Shown: positions 23,944 to 32,923 of the stretch, piece after piece
How positions within the stretch are numbered: the stretch's first letter is position 1
Layout: each line of letters opens with the position of its first letter
NCBI GenBank assembly: GCA_963718145.1
Contig: CAVQYJ010000024.1
Location: 1-64,000, forward strand
Source: UBA7672 sp963718145
GTDB lineage: Bacteria; Pseudomonadota; Alphaproteobacteria; Caulobacterales; Hyphomonadaceae
Direction: 5' to 3'
DNA length: 64,000 nucleotides
Notes under the pieces: generated by a model
Told to the model about the DNA's origin: nothing
Seen by the model: the letters and a program-made list of their open reading frames with translations, nothing else
The model's database searches: none
Program-made: the position numbers and the translations under genes

Positions 23944-25869
23944 ATGTGCGGACTGATCGGCGGGATCACGCGCAAACCGGTTGACCAGAAGCAGATCGGC
24001 GCAGCGCTCGACGTGCTCAATCATCGCGGACCCGATGGCCAGGGCCGCTGGGCATCCAGCGACGGCCGCAGCTTCCTCGGCCACACGCGGCTTTCGATCA
24101 TCGGCCTCGACAATGGCGTGCAGCCGATCTCGAATTCGGCAGGCGATGTGCACATCGTCGTCAATGGCGAGTTCTACGGCTACCGCGCCATCCGCGACGA
24201 CCTTCGCAGGCAGGGCGCGAAATTCGCGACGGATTCCGACAGCGAGATCGCCCTGCACCTCTACCTGCAGCGCGGCATGCGGGCGGCGGAATCCCTGCGC
24301 GGCGAATTCGCTGTCCTGATCGCGGACGAGCGCCGCAAGCTGATGATCGCCATCCGCGACCGCTTCGGCATCAAGCCGCTGTTCTATGCAGTCATCGACG
24401 GCGGTGTGGTGTTTGCCTCGGAGATCAAGGCGCTGCTCGCCCTCGGCGTTCCCGCCATATGGGACAAGGACGCCGCCTACCAGGACGCGTTCCTGTTCCG
24501 CTCGCACGAGCGCACCATGTTTGCGGGCATCCGCTCGGTTCCGCAGGGCTGCTACGCCATCGCGCGCGGCGCCGAGGTGCAGGTCTACAGCTACTGGGAT
24601 TGGGAATTCCCGACCACCGGGGAAACCGCCGCCGACGACCGCACCGAGGCCGAAGTGGTGAAGGGCTTCCGCGAGGTGCTGAGCGATTCCGTCCGCGAGC
24701 GGCTGGTCGCCGACGTCGAGGTCGGCTGCTATCTCAGCGGCGGCATCGACAGCTGCGCCGTGCTCGGGCTCGCCCAGATCCAGATGGACCGGCCGATCCG
24801 CGCCTACACACTGGCGTTCGACGATCCGCTTTACGACGAATCCGCCATCGCAAGGCGGCAGGCAGAATTCGTCGGCTCGTCCTTCCATCCCGTGCCGGTC
24901 ACGCGCCGCGCACTTGCCGACGCCTATCCCGACGCCGTGTGGCACTCTGAAACGCCGATGCTGAACGGCCACGGCGCCGCCAAATTCCTGCTCAGCAAGG
25001 CGGTGCGCGACGCCGGCCTGAAAGTCGTCTTTACCGGCGAAGGCTCCGACGAGCTTCTCGGCGGCTACGCCACCTTTCGCCGCGATGCGCTTCTGCACCA
25101 CCCCGGCGGCCGCAGCCGGAAGGAGACCGAGGCGCTGCTGGCGAAGATGTTCGCCGCCAACGCCGCGACGCGCTCCATCTTCATGCAGCAGGACCCGGAC
25201 AACCCCGCCTTCGCCGAGGTGACCAAGCGACTCGGCTGGCTGCCCTCGTTCATCGAGAGTTTCGGCGCCCTGGGCCTCGCCACGGCGCCCTGGTTCCGGG
25301 ACGACGTGCTGGCGAGCGCGGGATCGAGCCCGCCCTATGCGGACACGCTCGACCGCCTGCCGCTGTCGCAGGCCATCGCCGGGCGCGACCGGCTGCACCA
25401 GGGGCTGTACATCAACTCGAAGATCCACCTCGCCAACTTCATCCTCACCTTCCTCGGCGACCGGATGGAGATGGCGCATTCGATCGAGGGCCGCGTGCCC
25501 TTCCTCGACCATCACGTCGCCAGCTATGCCGCGCGCGTGCCGATCGCCATGAAGACCAAGGGCTATCGCGAGAAGCATGTCCTGCGCGAGGCGGCGAAGG
25601 ACGTGCTGATCGAGGAAGTCTACAACCGCGAAAAGCACCCCTTCACGTCGCCGCCCGCAGCGGGCGAGGATCCCATGATGACGCTGTTCGAGGATGTGCT
25701 GGCGTCCCGCGCCCTCGACGACCAGCCGATCTTCGACCCCGCGCGGGTGCGCCAGGGCTTCATCGCCATGAAGGCCAGCCCGCTCGACCAGCGCCCAGCC
25801 TTCGAAGGCCGCATCCAGCGCGTTGTGTCGACCACGCTGATGCACCAGCGGTTCGGCATGTCGGCGTAG
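23944..25869 (+). CDS. asnB: Asparagine synthetase, glutamine-hydrolysing
   Basis: 641 residues. Begins MCGLIGG, with Cys1 as the amidotransferase nucleophile after Met removal. The glutaminase domain has LNHRGPDGQGRW, HTRLSIIGL, NGEFYGY and DSDSEIALHLY. The synthetase domain has the ATP-pyrophosphatase loop CYLSGGIDSCAVLGLAQIQ, and VVFTGEGSDELLGGYATFRR and IEGRVPFLDHH. It makes asparagine, or an amide on another acid, from aspartate, glutamine and ATP. A separate transcription unit inserted in the hom-glpX region and read in the plus direction. It resembles the modification-type AsnB as well as the biosynthetic one, so the acceptor is not certain. Confidence 0.92.
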   Translation: MCGLIGGITRKPVDQKQIGAALDVLNHRGPDGQGRWASSDGRSFLGHTRLSIIGLDNGVQPISNSAGDVHIVVNGEFYGYRAIRDDLRRQGAKFATDSDSEIALHLYLQRGMRAAESLRGEFAVLIADERRKLMIAIRDRFGIKPLFYAVIDGGVVFASEIKALLALGVPAIWDKDAAYQDAFLFRSHERTMFAGIRSVPQGCYAIARGAEVQVYSYWDWEFPTTGETAADDRTEAEVVKGFREVLSDSVRERLVADVEVGCYLSGGIDSCAVLGLAQIQMDRPIRAYTLAFDDPLYDESAIARRQAEFVGSSFHPVPVTRRALADAYPDAVWHSETPMLNGHGAAKFLLSKAVRDAGLKVVFTGEGSDELLGGYATFRRDALLHHPGGRSRKETEALLAKMFAANAATRSIFMQQDPDNPAFAEVTKRLGWLPSFIESFGALGLATAPWFRDDVLASAGSSPPYADTLDRLPLSQAIAGRDRLHQGLYINSKIHLANFILTFLGDRMEMAHSIEGRVPFLDHHVASYAARVPIAMKTKGYREKHVLREAAKDVLIEEVYNREKHPFTSPPAAGEDPMMTLFEDVLASRALDDQPIFDPARVRQGFIAMKASPLDQRPAFEGRIQRVVSTTLMHQRFGMSA

Positions 25870-25881
25870 GCGTGACGGGCA

Positions 25882-25930
25882 GGCCTGACGCAGCTGGTCC
25901 CGGTGACGGAAACGGTCGCCGCGTCAGGCC
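25882..25930. terminator. Hairpin between convergent asnB and CHRD genes
   Basis: A perfect 10-bp inverted repeat, GGCCTGACGC at 25882-25891 with GCGTCAGGCC at 25921-25930, separated by 29 bp. It has no T run. Position between two converging genes suggests a shared termination or transcript-stabilising structure. Confidence 0.4.
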
Positions 25931-25946
25931 CGCACGATCGGCAAGT

Positions 25947-26372
25947 CTACTTCTTCACGATCTGGCCGCGGATCTCGCCGCCCCGGTTCGCCGCGGTGTG
26001 GACGTTGACATAGTATTTGCCCGCCGCGAGATCGGCAGCCTGCGCATCGGTCAGGGTCGCTGTGCCGGTGATCGGGCTGGCTGCGGAGGGGAACGGGACG
26101 ACCGGCGGGGCATTGGCGCCAGGATCGGCGGGGCCGTGGATGTGCGCTGCCGCCGCCGGGCCGCTGAGGTTTTCATAGGTCACGTTGTAGGTCAGCGCGT
26201 GCGTGGCCGGATCGTAGGTGAACGTACCCATCCCCTTGCCCGCCGACGCGATGCCCGCGCCTGGCGCGAGCGTGGCGGCGTAGGTGGGAAGCTTCGGCGC
26301 CGCCGGCATGCTGTGGCAGCCGGCAGCGGCCATGCCTGCGAATGCGACGGCAATCATCCAGGATGTCTTCAT
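25947..26372 (-). CDS. CHRD-domain lipoprotein
   Basis: 141 residues. The signal peptide ends FAGMAAAGCHS, a lipobox. The rest is a CHRD domain: YAATLAPGAGIASAGKGMGT, FTYDPATHALTYNVTYENLS, AAHIHGPADPGANAPPVVPF and AGKYYVNVHTAANRGGEIRG. CHRD domains take their name from chordin; in bacteria they occur as small surface or periplasmic proteins of unknown function. It is divergent from the diiron gene upstream. Confidence 0.9.
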   Translation of the reverse strand: MKTSWMIAVAFAGMAAAGCHSMPAAPKLPTYAATLAPGAGIASAGKGMGTFTYDPATHALTYNVTYENLSGPAAAAHIHGPADPGANAPPVVPFPSAASPITGTATLTDAQAADLAAGKYYVNVHTAANRGGEIRGQIVKK

Positions 26373-26561
26373 CGAGCGTCTCTCCCATGTGGGCCCGTCG
26401 GGGAGATGTCTCCGCCGCCGGCCTCTGCGGGCATGACTACACCAATGCCGCCGCGTCATCCATCCCGGCGGAGGAAGTGCAGTTCCCCCCGGCTTCCCTC
26501 GGGCATCGCTGCGCAGAGTTGCGCACAGGCTCTCTCGCCATTGGCAAATGTTGGAGTCATA

Positions 26562-26595
26562 GTCGAGCAACAACAGGGTCGAGCAACAACACAGG
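26562..26595. repeat. Short tandem repeat next to the diiron gene start
   Basis: Two near-identical units, GTCGAGCAACAACAGG and GTCGAGCAACAACACAGG, end to end at 26562-26577 and 26578-26595. The second supplies the AGG ribosome site of the following gene, so a change in unit number could alter its leader. Confidence 0.6.
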
Positions 26596-26604
26596 GTGGA
26601 CATC

Positions 26605-27705
26605 ATGGGCGCCGACGGAGCTTCGAAGAGCCTGAAGGACCTTTATGCGCGCGGCATCGAAGGCACGCACTGGACCGTGCCGCAGGACTACAGCGCCTGT
26701 TTCGACTTTCGCTACGACAAGGGCCGCGAGACGATGATGACCCTTTACCAGAAGGGCAAGGAATTCCAGTGGGACGCGGTGAGCCGGATCGACTGGTCGC
26801 TGCAACTCGACGAGGAAAACCCGATGGAGCTGCCCGATGCGCTCCTTCCGATCAACGAGATGCCGCTCTACCAGAAGATGAGCGCGAGAGAGAAAGCCAA
26901 CGTCCGCAAGCACTACCAGGCATGGAACATCTCGCAGTTCATGCAGGGCGAACAGGGCGCGCTGATCTCGGCCGCCAAGATCGTCACCAATGTGCCGGAC
27001 CTCGATTCCAAATTCTACGCATCGACGCAGGTGATCGACGAGGCGCGCCATGTCGAGGCCTACAAGGGCCTGCTGCAGAAGTTCGGCGTCGCCTATCCGA
27101 TGACCGGGCCCCTGCAGGAGCTGCTCGACCAGACGCTGCGCGACAATCGCTGGGACATGACCTATCTCGGCATGCAGGTGGTCATCGAGGGCCTGGCGCT
27201 GGCGGCCTTCCAGGGCGTGCGCGACCACTCGCAGAATCCGCTCGCCGCGATGGTCAACGCCTATGTCATGCAGGATGAGAGCCGCCATGTCGCGTTCGGG
27301 CGCCTCGCCCTGCGCGACTACTATCCGCATCTCACGGAGCGGGAGCGCGAGGAACGCGAGGAGTTCCTGGTGGAAGCGTGCTGGCTGATGCGCGACCGGT
27401 TCGACAGCCGCGAGGTCTGGGAGACGCTCGGCCTGCCGGTCGACGAATGCGTCGCCCATCTCATGGAATCCGAGGGCATGCAGACCTATCGCAATTTCCT
27501 GTTCATGCGCATCGTTCCGATCGTGAAGGATATCGGCTTGTGGGGGCCGAAGGTCCGCGACTGCTACGAGAAGATGGGCGTGCTCGCCTTCGCGCAGACC
27601 GACGTCGACCAACTGCAGCGTGACGACGAGCGTATTGCACGGGATTTCGACGCCCGTCGGGCTCATGTCGACAGCGTGGTCGACCTCGGCCGCGAGAAGG
27701 GCTGA
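26605..27705 (+). CDS. Ferritin-like (R2/AurF-type) diiron protein
   Basis: 366 residues from the ATG at 26605 (a GTG 9 bp upstream is possible). Four-helix diiron carboxylate pattern: QFMQGEQGALISAAKIV (first Glu), STQVIDEARHVEAYKGLLQK (ExxH), QVVIEGLALAAFQGVRDH (Glu) and YVMQDESRHVAFGRLALRDY (ExxH). This arrangement matches ferritin-like oxygenases and oxidases rather than storage ferritins. The enzyme probably activates O2 on an unknown small substrate in the cytoplasm. A tandem repeat lies in its leader; it converges with hom. Confidence 0.85.
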   Translation: MGADGASKSLKDLYARGIEGTHWTVPQDYSACFDFRYDKGRETMMTLYQKGKEFQWDAVSRIDWSLQLDEENPMELPDALLPINEMPLYQKMSAREKANVRKHYQAWNISQFMQGEQGALISAAKIVTNVPDLDSKFYASTQVIDEARHVEAYKGLLQKFGVAYPMTGPLQELLDQTLRDNRWDMTYLGMQVVIEGLALAAFQGVRDHSQNPLAAMVNAYVMQDESRHVAFGRLALRDYYPHLTEREREEREEFLVEACWLMRDRFDSREVWETLGLPVDECVAHLMESEGMQTYRNFLFMRIVPIVKDIGLWGPKVRDCYEKMGVLAFAQTDVDQLQRDDERIARDFDARRAHVDSVVDLGREKG

Positions 27706-27714
27706 CCGGCGCCG

Positions 27715-29010
27715 CTAGGCCCGGGTCTCGATGCGCATCAGGCGCGGCGTGTCCGCCGTGATCTTCAGGTCGGCGACTTTCGCCAGCGCCCTTTCAACAG
27801 AGGCGCGCGGACAGGGATGCGTCATGATCGCGACGGGCGCAGCGCCCGTGTCGCCGGCCGATTCCTGGATCAGCTTGTCGATCGAGACGCCGGCCTCGGC
27901 CAGTTCCTCGGTCAGCGCCGCGAACACGCCGGGCTTGTCGGCCAGCTTGGCGCCGATGAAGAACGAGCCCTGGTCCGCTGATCCCTTGGCGGTGGTGATC
28001 AGGGACGCCAGATCTTTCGCCGGCTTGCCGAGCGGCGGCGTTGCCGGACCCTCGAACAGGCGCGCAAGGTCGCCCACCACGGCGGCTGCGGTGGGGCCGG
28101 CGCCCGCGCCTGGCCCGGTGAAGGTGAGGCGCCCCACGGGCTCACCCTCGACGACGACAGCGTTCAGCGGCCCGTTCACCTGCGCCAGTGGATGGTCTTG
28201 TCGGACCAGCACCGGCGCCACGCGGCAGCGCACGCCATCCTTGGCGCGGAAGGCTTCGGCGACCAGCTTGATGCGATAGTCGAACTTGTTGGCGAGGGTG
28301 ATGTCCATCGCCTCGATCTTGTCGACCCCTTCGACCTGCACCTGGCTGAAATCCGGTCGCGCGCCGAAGGCGATCGAAGCAAGGATCAGCACCTTGTGCG
28401 CCGCATCCATGCCCGAGACGTCGAGATAGGGGTCGCTCTCTGCATAGCCAAGGCGCTGGGCCTCCGCGAGCACGGTCTCGTATGCCGCGCCCGTGCGCAG
28501 CATTTCGGACAGGATGTAGTTGCACGTGCCGTTGAGGATGCCGGACACGCGGCTCACCACGACGCCCGACAGCGAATTGCGGATCGCGCGGACGATCGGG
28601 ATGGCGCCCGCCACCGCCGCCTCGAACAAAAGGTGCGCGTTATGCGTCTCGGCGAGCTGGGCGATCTCGATGCCATGTTCGGCGATCAGCGCCTTGTTGG
28701 CGGAAACCACCGGCTTGCCGGCTTTGAGCGCCGCTTCCACCGTCCGCTTCGCCGGCCCGTCGGACCCGCCGACGAGTTCGACCACCACATCGACATCGTC
28801 CATGCCCGCCAGTTCGACCGGGTCATCGACCCATTTGAACTTCGAGATGTCGACGCCGCGATTGCGGTTCTTGTTGCGCGCGGAAACCGCCGTCACCACC
28901 AGCCGTCCCGGCAGGCGCAGTTCGTCCTGCCGCTCGATGAGCTTCAGGAGGCCGCCCCCCACCGTGCCGAGCCCGGCCACGCCGAGGCGGAGAGTCTTGT
29001 CCTTGGCCAT
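27715..29010 (-). CDS. hom: Homoserine dehydrogenase
   Basis: 431 residues from the ATG at 29010. The NAD(P) site is LRLGVAGLGTVGGGLLKLIE. It has VVVELVGGSDGPAKRTVEAA, KPVVSANKALIAEHG (catalytic Lys), GILNGTCNYILSEM, EAQRLGYAESDPYLDVSGMD and AHKVLILASIAFG. The C-terminal ACT domain (DKPGVFAALTEELAEAGVSI) gives amino-acid feedback, usually by threonine. It reduces aspartate semialdehyde to homoserine. It follows the alaC-like gene on the same strand, as in other alphaproteobacteria, with a 198-bp gap carrying inverted repeats. Confidence 0.96.
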   Translation of the reverse strand: MAKDKTLRLGVAGLGTVGGGLLKLIERQDELRLPGRLVVTAVSARNKNRNRGVDISKFKWVDDPVELAGMDDVDVVVELVGGSDGPAKRTVEAALKAGKPVVSANKALIAEHGIEIAQLAETHNAHLLFEAAVAGAIPIVRAIRNSLSGVVVSRVSGILNGTCNYILSEMLRTGAAYETVLAEAQRLGYAESDPYLDVSGMDAAHKVLILASIAFGARPDFSQVQVEGVDKIEAMDITLANKFDYRIKLVAEAFRAKDGVRCRVAPVLVRQDHPLAQVNGPLNAVVVEGEPVGRLTFTGPGAGAGPTAAAVVGDLARLFEGPATPPLGKPAKDLASLITTAKGSADQGSFFIGAKLADKPGVFAALTEELAEAGVSIDKLIQESAGDTGAAPVAIMTHPCPRASVERALAKVADLKITADTPRLMRIETRA

Positions 29011-29057
29011 GTCAGCCGCCCGATCAAATGCTCTGAATGAAAACACAAACACCGCTC

Positions 29058-29167
29058 GTCCCGACGAAAGTCGGGACCCAGGGCGGACCAAGAGACTTGT
29101 TCCGCCTTGGAGCTTCAAGCCCGTTCAAGGTGCGCAACCGTTCCTGAATCCCGACTTTCGTCTGGGG
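29058..29167. repeat. Inverted pair of REP-like palindromes
   Basis: 29058-29077 is a perfect hairpin GTCCCGAC-GAAA-GTCGGGAC followed by CCAGG. The related reverse-orientation unit CCCGACTTTCGTCTGGGG is at 29150-29167. Together they lie in the gap between the alaC-like gene and hom. They resemble the short GAAA-loop palindromes often scattered between alphaproteobacterial genes. Confidence 0.65.
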
Positions 29168-29207
29168 TCGGACGCGAAACGTCCGACGCGGAGATGGATC
29201 AGCGCGC

Positions 29208-30455
29208 TCATCCTGCAGCCTTCTTGCGGATGGGCTCGACCTTGGCAGGCTTCGGCTCTTTCTCGGGCTTCACCTTGACGCCATTGGCTTCCAGGAATTT
29301 GCGGATGTTGCGCGCCGCCTGGCGGATGCGCTGCTCGTTTTCGACGAGGGCGAGACGCACATGGCCGTCGCCATGCTCGCCAAAGCCCGCGCCTGGCGCC
29401 ACGGCGACATGCGCTTCCTTGATCAGCCGCAGCGCGAACTCCAGCGACCCGGCTTCCCGGAACGGTTCAGGGATCGGCGCCCAGGCGAACATCGATGCTT
29501 GCGGCTCGGGGATTTCCCATCCCGCGCGGCTAAAGCTTTCCACCATCGCGTTGCGGCGCGTGCGATAGATTTCGCGCATCTCGTCGACGCAGTCCTGCGG
29601 GCCGTTGAGCGCCGCCGCCGCCGCAACCTGCACCGGCGTGAACGCGCCATAGTCGAGATACGATTTCACGCGGGCCAGCGCCGCGATCAGGCGCTCATTG
29701 CCCGCCGCAAAGCCGACGCGCCATCCGGCCATCGCATAGGTCTTCGACATCGACGTGACTTCGACCGCGATGTCCTTCGCGCCATCGACCTGCAGGATCG
29801 AGGGCGGCGGATCGCCATAATAGATTTCGGTGTAAGCGAGATCGGACAGCACGAGGATCTCGTGCTTCTTCGCGAACTTGATGACCTCCTTGTAGAAATC
29901 CAGCTCGACGACCTGCGCGGTCGGGTTCGCCGGATAGCACACCACCATTGCGGTCGGCGGCGGCACCGAGTGCTTCACGGCGCGCCCAAGGTTCGAGAGA
30001 TACTCTTCCGGCGAATGCGCCTGCACGGAGCGGATCGCCGCGCCGGCCATGATGAAGCCGAACGAGTGCAGCGGATAGCTTGGGTTCGGAACCAGGATCG
30101 TATCCCCCGGCGCCGCGATCGCCTGCGCGAGATTGGCGAACCCCTCCTTCGAGCCGAGCGTGACCACCACTTCCTTGTTCGGGTCGAGCTTCACGCCAAA
30201 GCGCCGGTCGTAATATGCCGACAGCGCGCGGCGCAGGCCCGGGATGCCGCGCGAAGCCGAATAGCCATGCACGTCCGGCTTTCGGGCCGTCTCGCACAGT
30301 TTCTCGACGATGTGCGGTGGCGTCGGCAGGTCGGGATTGCCCATCCCAAGGTCGATCACGTCGGCGCCCTGGGCGCGCAGCCCGGCCTTGGTGACGTTCA
30401 CCTGCTCGAACACGTAGGGCGGCAGCCGCCTGATCTTGTGAAACTCCAAGCGCAT
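29208..30455 (-). CDS. alaC: Class I/II aminotransferase, AlaC-like
   Basis: 415 residues, PLP-dependent fold type I: VIDLGMGNPDLPTPPHIVEK, SKEGFANLAQAIAAPGDTIL, PNPSYPLHSFGFIMAGA, VVCYPANPTAQVVELDFYK, LSDLAYTEIYYGD and the lysine site TSMSKTYAMAGWRVGFAAGN. The C-terminal 30 residues are Lys/Pro/Glu-rich, an extension beyond the domain. AlaC-type enzymes transaminate glutamate and pyruvate or related keto acids. Next to hom, as in many alphaproteobacteria, so a role in the aspartate-family or alanine pathway is likely. Confidence 0.92.
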   Translation of the reverse strand: MRLEFHKIRRLPPYVFEQVNVTKAGLRAQGADVIDLGMGNPDLPTPPHIVEKLCETARKPDVHGYSASRGIPGLRRALSAYYDRRFGVKLDPNKEVVVTLGSKEGFANLAQAIAAPGDTILVPNPSYPLHSFGFIMAGAAIRSVQAHSPEEYLSNLGRAVKHSVPPPTAMVVCYPANPTAQVVELDFYKEVIKFAKKHEILVLSDLAYTEIYYGDPPPSILQVDGAKDIAVEVTSMSKTYAMAGWRVGFAAGNERLIAALARVKSYLDYGAFTPVQVAAAAALNGPQDCVDEMREIYRTRRNAMVESFSRAGWEIPEPQASMFAWAPIPEPFREAGSLEFALRLIKEAHVAVAPGAGFGEHGDGHVRLALVENEQRIRQAARNIRKFLEANGVKVKPEKEPKPAKVEPIRKKAAG

Positions 30456-30599
30456 GGATCACCTGTCTCGTCGGTCCTCGGCGGGACTTCGCCAGCGCCG
30501 GGTAAAGGATTCTGTAAAGCCGTATCGCGACGGCCGCTACGGGGCAAATTCTACCAGAAAGGGGGCCATGTCGCGGAGGTCTGCCAAGGCTGGATCCCG

Positions 30600-30971
30600 C
30601 TACTGAGGCGCCGGTCCCGATTCAAGTCGAGCGCGAATCTGCGCTTCCGTAGCTCGGATCTCCTCGTCGGTCGGCGCGACCTCGTCCAGCTCGGCGAGCT
30701 CCTTCTCCATCTCCGCCGCCTTGGCGCGCAGGGAGGCGGCCTTGGCGTCCCAGTCGGACTGGTTGCCGTTGTCGCCTCGGGCCTGGGGAATCTGGGCAAG
30801 CTCCGGATAGCCCTCGCCCTTGACCTCGACCGCCTTGGCCTGGAACCACTCAGGGGCGATCGTGGACCGCGCCATCAGGTCGGCGCAGCCCCCCGCCGCC
30901 AGCCCGCCCAGCAAGGCGGCGGCGCCGAGCAGTCTGCCCGAAAATCTCGCGATGGCGTTGAGGCGGACCAT
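30600..30971 (-). CDS. Small coiled-coil lipoprotein
   Basis: 123 residues. Signal peptide with lipobox LAAGGC (Cys29), then a short linker and a conserved-looking segment APEWFQAKAVEVKGEGYPEL. A helical coiled coil follows (WDAKAASLRAKAAEMEKEL, RATEAQIRARLESG). Likely an envelope lipoprotein; function not known. Divergent from the PHA synthase gene. Confidence 0.75.
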   Translation of the reverse strand: MVRLNAIARFSGRLLGAAALLGGLAAGGCADLMARSTIAPEWFQAKAVEVKGEGYPELAQIPQARGDNGNQSDWDAKAASLRAKAAEMEKELAELDEVAPTDEEIRATEAQIRARLESGPAPQ

Positions 30972-31114
30972 GACGCCTTTCTGACTCGGAGTGAGGCATT
31001 TCTGCCCCGTGATTGCGCTCTCTTGCGTTACTACCTAGTGACAGTCTGCGGGTTTGGCGAGCGGGTTGTTCAGGTCCACACTGCCGGCCAGACGGGACAT
31101 TTGGTGGGACAGCA

Positions 31115-32922
31115 ATGACCGGAAACGGAGGCAAACCTCCAGAAAGCGACACACCGGACGGCTCGCCGCCCGGCCGTGCGGACGCGTCCTTCCAGCGCCT
31201 TGGCCAGAAGATCGCCGACCTCTCGCGTGAACTTTCTGACATCACCCGGCTGGCCGGCACGGCCACGCCGCGCAAGCTCGAACTCGAAGCCGCCGCTGCC
31301 GCCTTCAAGTCGCTGGCCGAGGCGTATTCGAAAAAGCCCGAAGCTTTCCAGGAAGCCCAGCTCGATCTTTTCGGCCGGCAGTCCACGGCGCTGCAGGAAA
31401 TGTCGCAAGGTTCGCCCTCTGCAGCGGGCGACAGCGATCCGCGCTTTTCCGATCCGTCCTGGCGCGAGAACCCGTTCTTCGACTTCATGCGCCGCATCTA
31501 TCTCGCCCAGTCCGGCTGGGCAGAGAGCCTCGCCTGGAATGCTCCGGGCCTCTCGGAGACCGAACGCCGCCGCGCCGCGTTCTTCATCCGGCAGGCCAGC
31601 GCCATGCTCGCGCCCTCCAACCTGCTGATGGGCAATCCGAAGGCGCTGAAGGCCCTGTTCGACTCGGACGGCGCCTCGATCCGCAAAGGCTTCGAACAGC
31701 TCCAGCAGGATTTCGACGCGGGTCGGTGGCCGCGTCAGCGTCACGCAATCCGATCCCGATGCGTTCGAACTCGGCAAGACGCTGGCCGTCACGCCCGGCG
31801 AGATCGTGCTGAAGAACCCGCTGATCGAACTGATCCGCTATTTTCCCACGACCCAGACCGTGCGCGAAAGCCCGGTGCTGATCTACCCACCCTGGATCAA
31901 CAAATACTATGTGCTCGACCTCACGCCCGCGAATTCGCTGGTCGCCTGGCTGCGCGACCAGGGCTTCACCGTCTACATGGTTTCGTGGCGCTCGGCGGAC
32001 GATGAAACCGCCAGCTTCGACTGGGACGACTATCTGAGGCTCGGCGGCCGCGCCGCGCTCGATTTCGTGGCCGGCGAGCATCAAGCCGCCGTCAACGCCG
32101 CAGGCTATTGCGTGGGCGGCGCACTGCTCTCGATCCTTGCGGCGCGACTGGCCGAGGAGGGCGACACCCGCCTCGCTTCCATGACGCTCCTTGCGGCGCA
32201 GACCGATTTCTCCGAGCCCGGCGACCTCGGCCTGTTCATCGACGACGCCAGCATTGGCGGCATCGAACAGATGATCATCGACGCCGGCGGCGTCATGCCG
32301 GGCGAAGCGATGCGCGACGCTTTCAACCTCCTGCGCCCCGAAGACCTGATCTGGCGCTATGTCGAGGAGCGCTACCTGCTCGGCGAGCCGGCGAAGCCGT
32401 TCGACCTGCTCTACTGGAACTCCGACCAGACCAACCTGCCCGGCCCGCTGCATATCGCCAGCCTCAAGCGTCTCTACCTGGAGAATTCGCTGGCAAAGGG
32501 CGCATTCACGGTTGAGGGCAAGCCGGTCGATCTCAAGGCGATCAGGATTCCGGTGTTCATCCACGCCGCGCGCAAGGACCACATCTCGCCCTTCGCCTCG
32601 GTCTACAAGGGCGTGAACCAGTTCAGCGGCGACGTCACTTTCGTGCTGGCGGATTCAGGCCACATCGCCGGCGTGGTCAACCCTCCCGCCGCCAACAAGT
32701 ACCGCCACTGGACCGGCGCCAACCACCCGCCGGTCTCGGACAATTGGCTCGCCTACGCTAAGGAACACCCCGGCTCGTGGTGGCCGCTGTGGGCGGAATG
32801 GCTGGGCGAACGCGCCGGCGCCGAGGTGGCGCCGCCGAAGCCGAAGAAGGGCGCGGAGCGCGCGCCGGGCGAGCTATGTGCGCGAGACGCTGGGCAGCAT
32901 CCGCGCGAGGCGGGGCGGCTGA
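31115..32922 (+). pseudogene. phaC: Class I poly(3-hydroxyalkanoate) synthase, two frameshifts
   Basis: Nearly complete PhaC with the PhaC N-terminal domain (RENPFFDFMRRIYLAQSGW, PSNLLMGNPKALKALFDSDG) in one frame. The catalytic domain is in the next frame from about 31723 (GRVSVTQSDPDAFELGKTLA, VLIYPPWINKYYVLDLTPAN). The lipase-like box is GYCVGGALLS with nucleophile Cys, the Asp is in AARKDHISP and the His in LADSGHIAGVVNPP. A second shift near 32868 is needed for the natural end SYVRETLGSIRARRGG at 32922. All catalytic residues are intact and there are no internal stops. The defects are two single-base indels, either real and inactivating or assembly errors. PhaC polymerises hydroxyacyl-CoA into storage granules. 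Confidence 0.85.
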
Positions 32923-32923
32923 C

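Noticed and set aside
23764..25845. A 930-codon minus-strand frame opposite asnB
   Set aside because: It mirrors asnB codons and only its C-terminal part (the VanX-like gene from 23736) has protein features.
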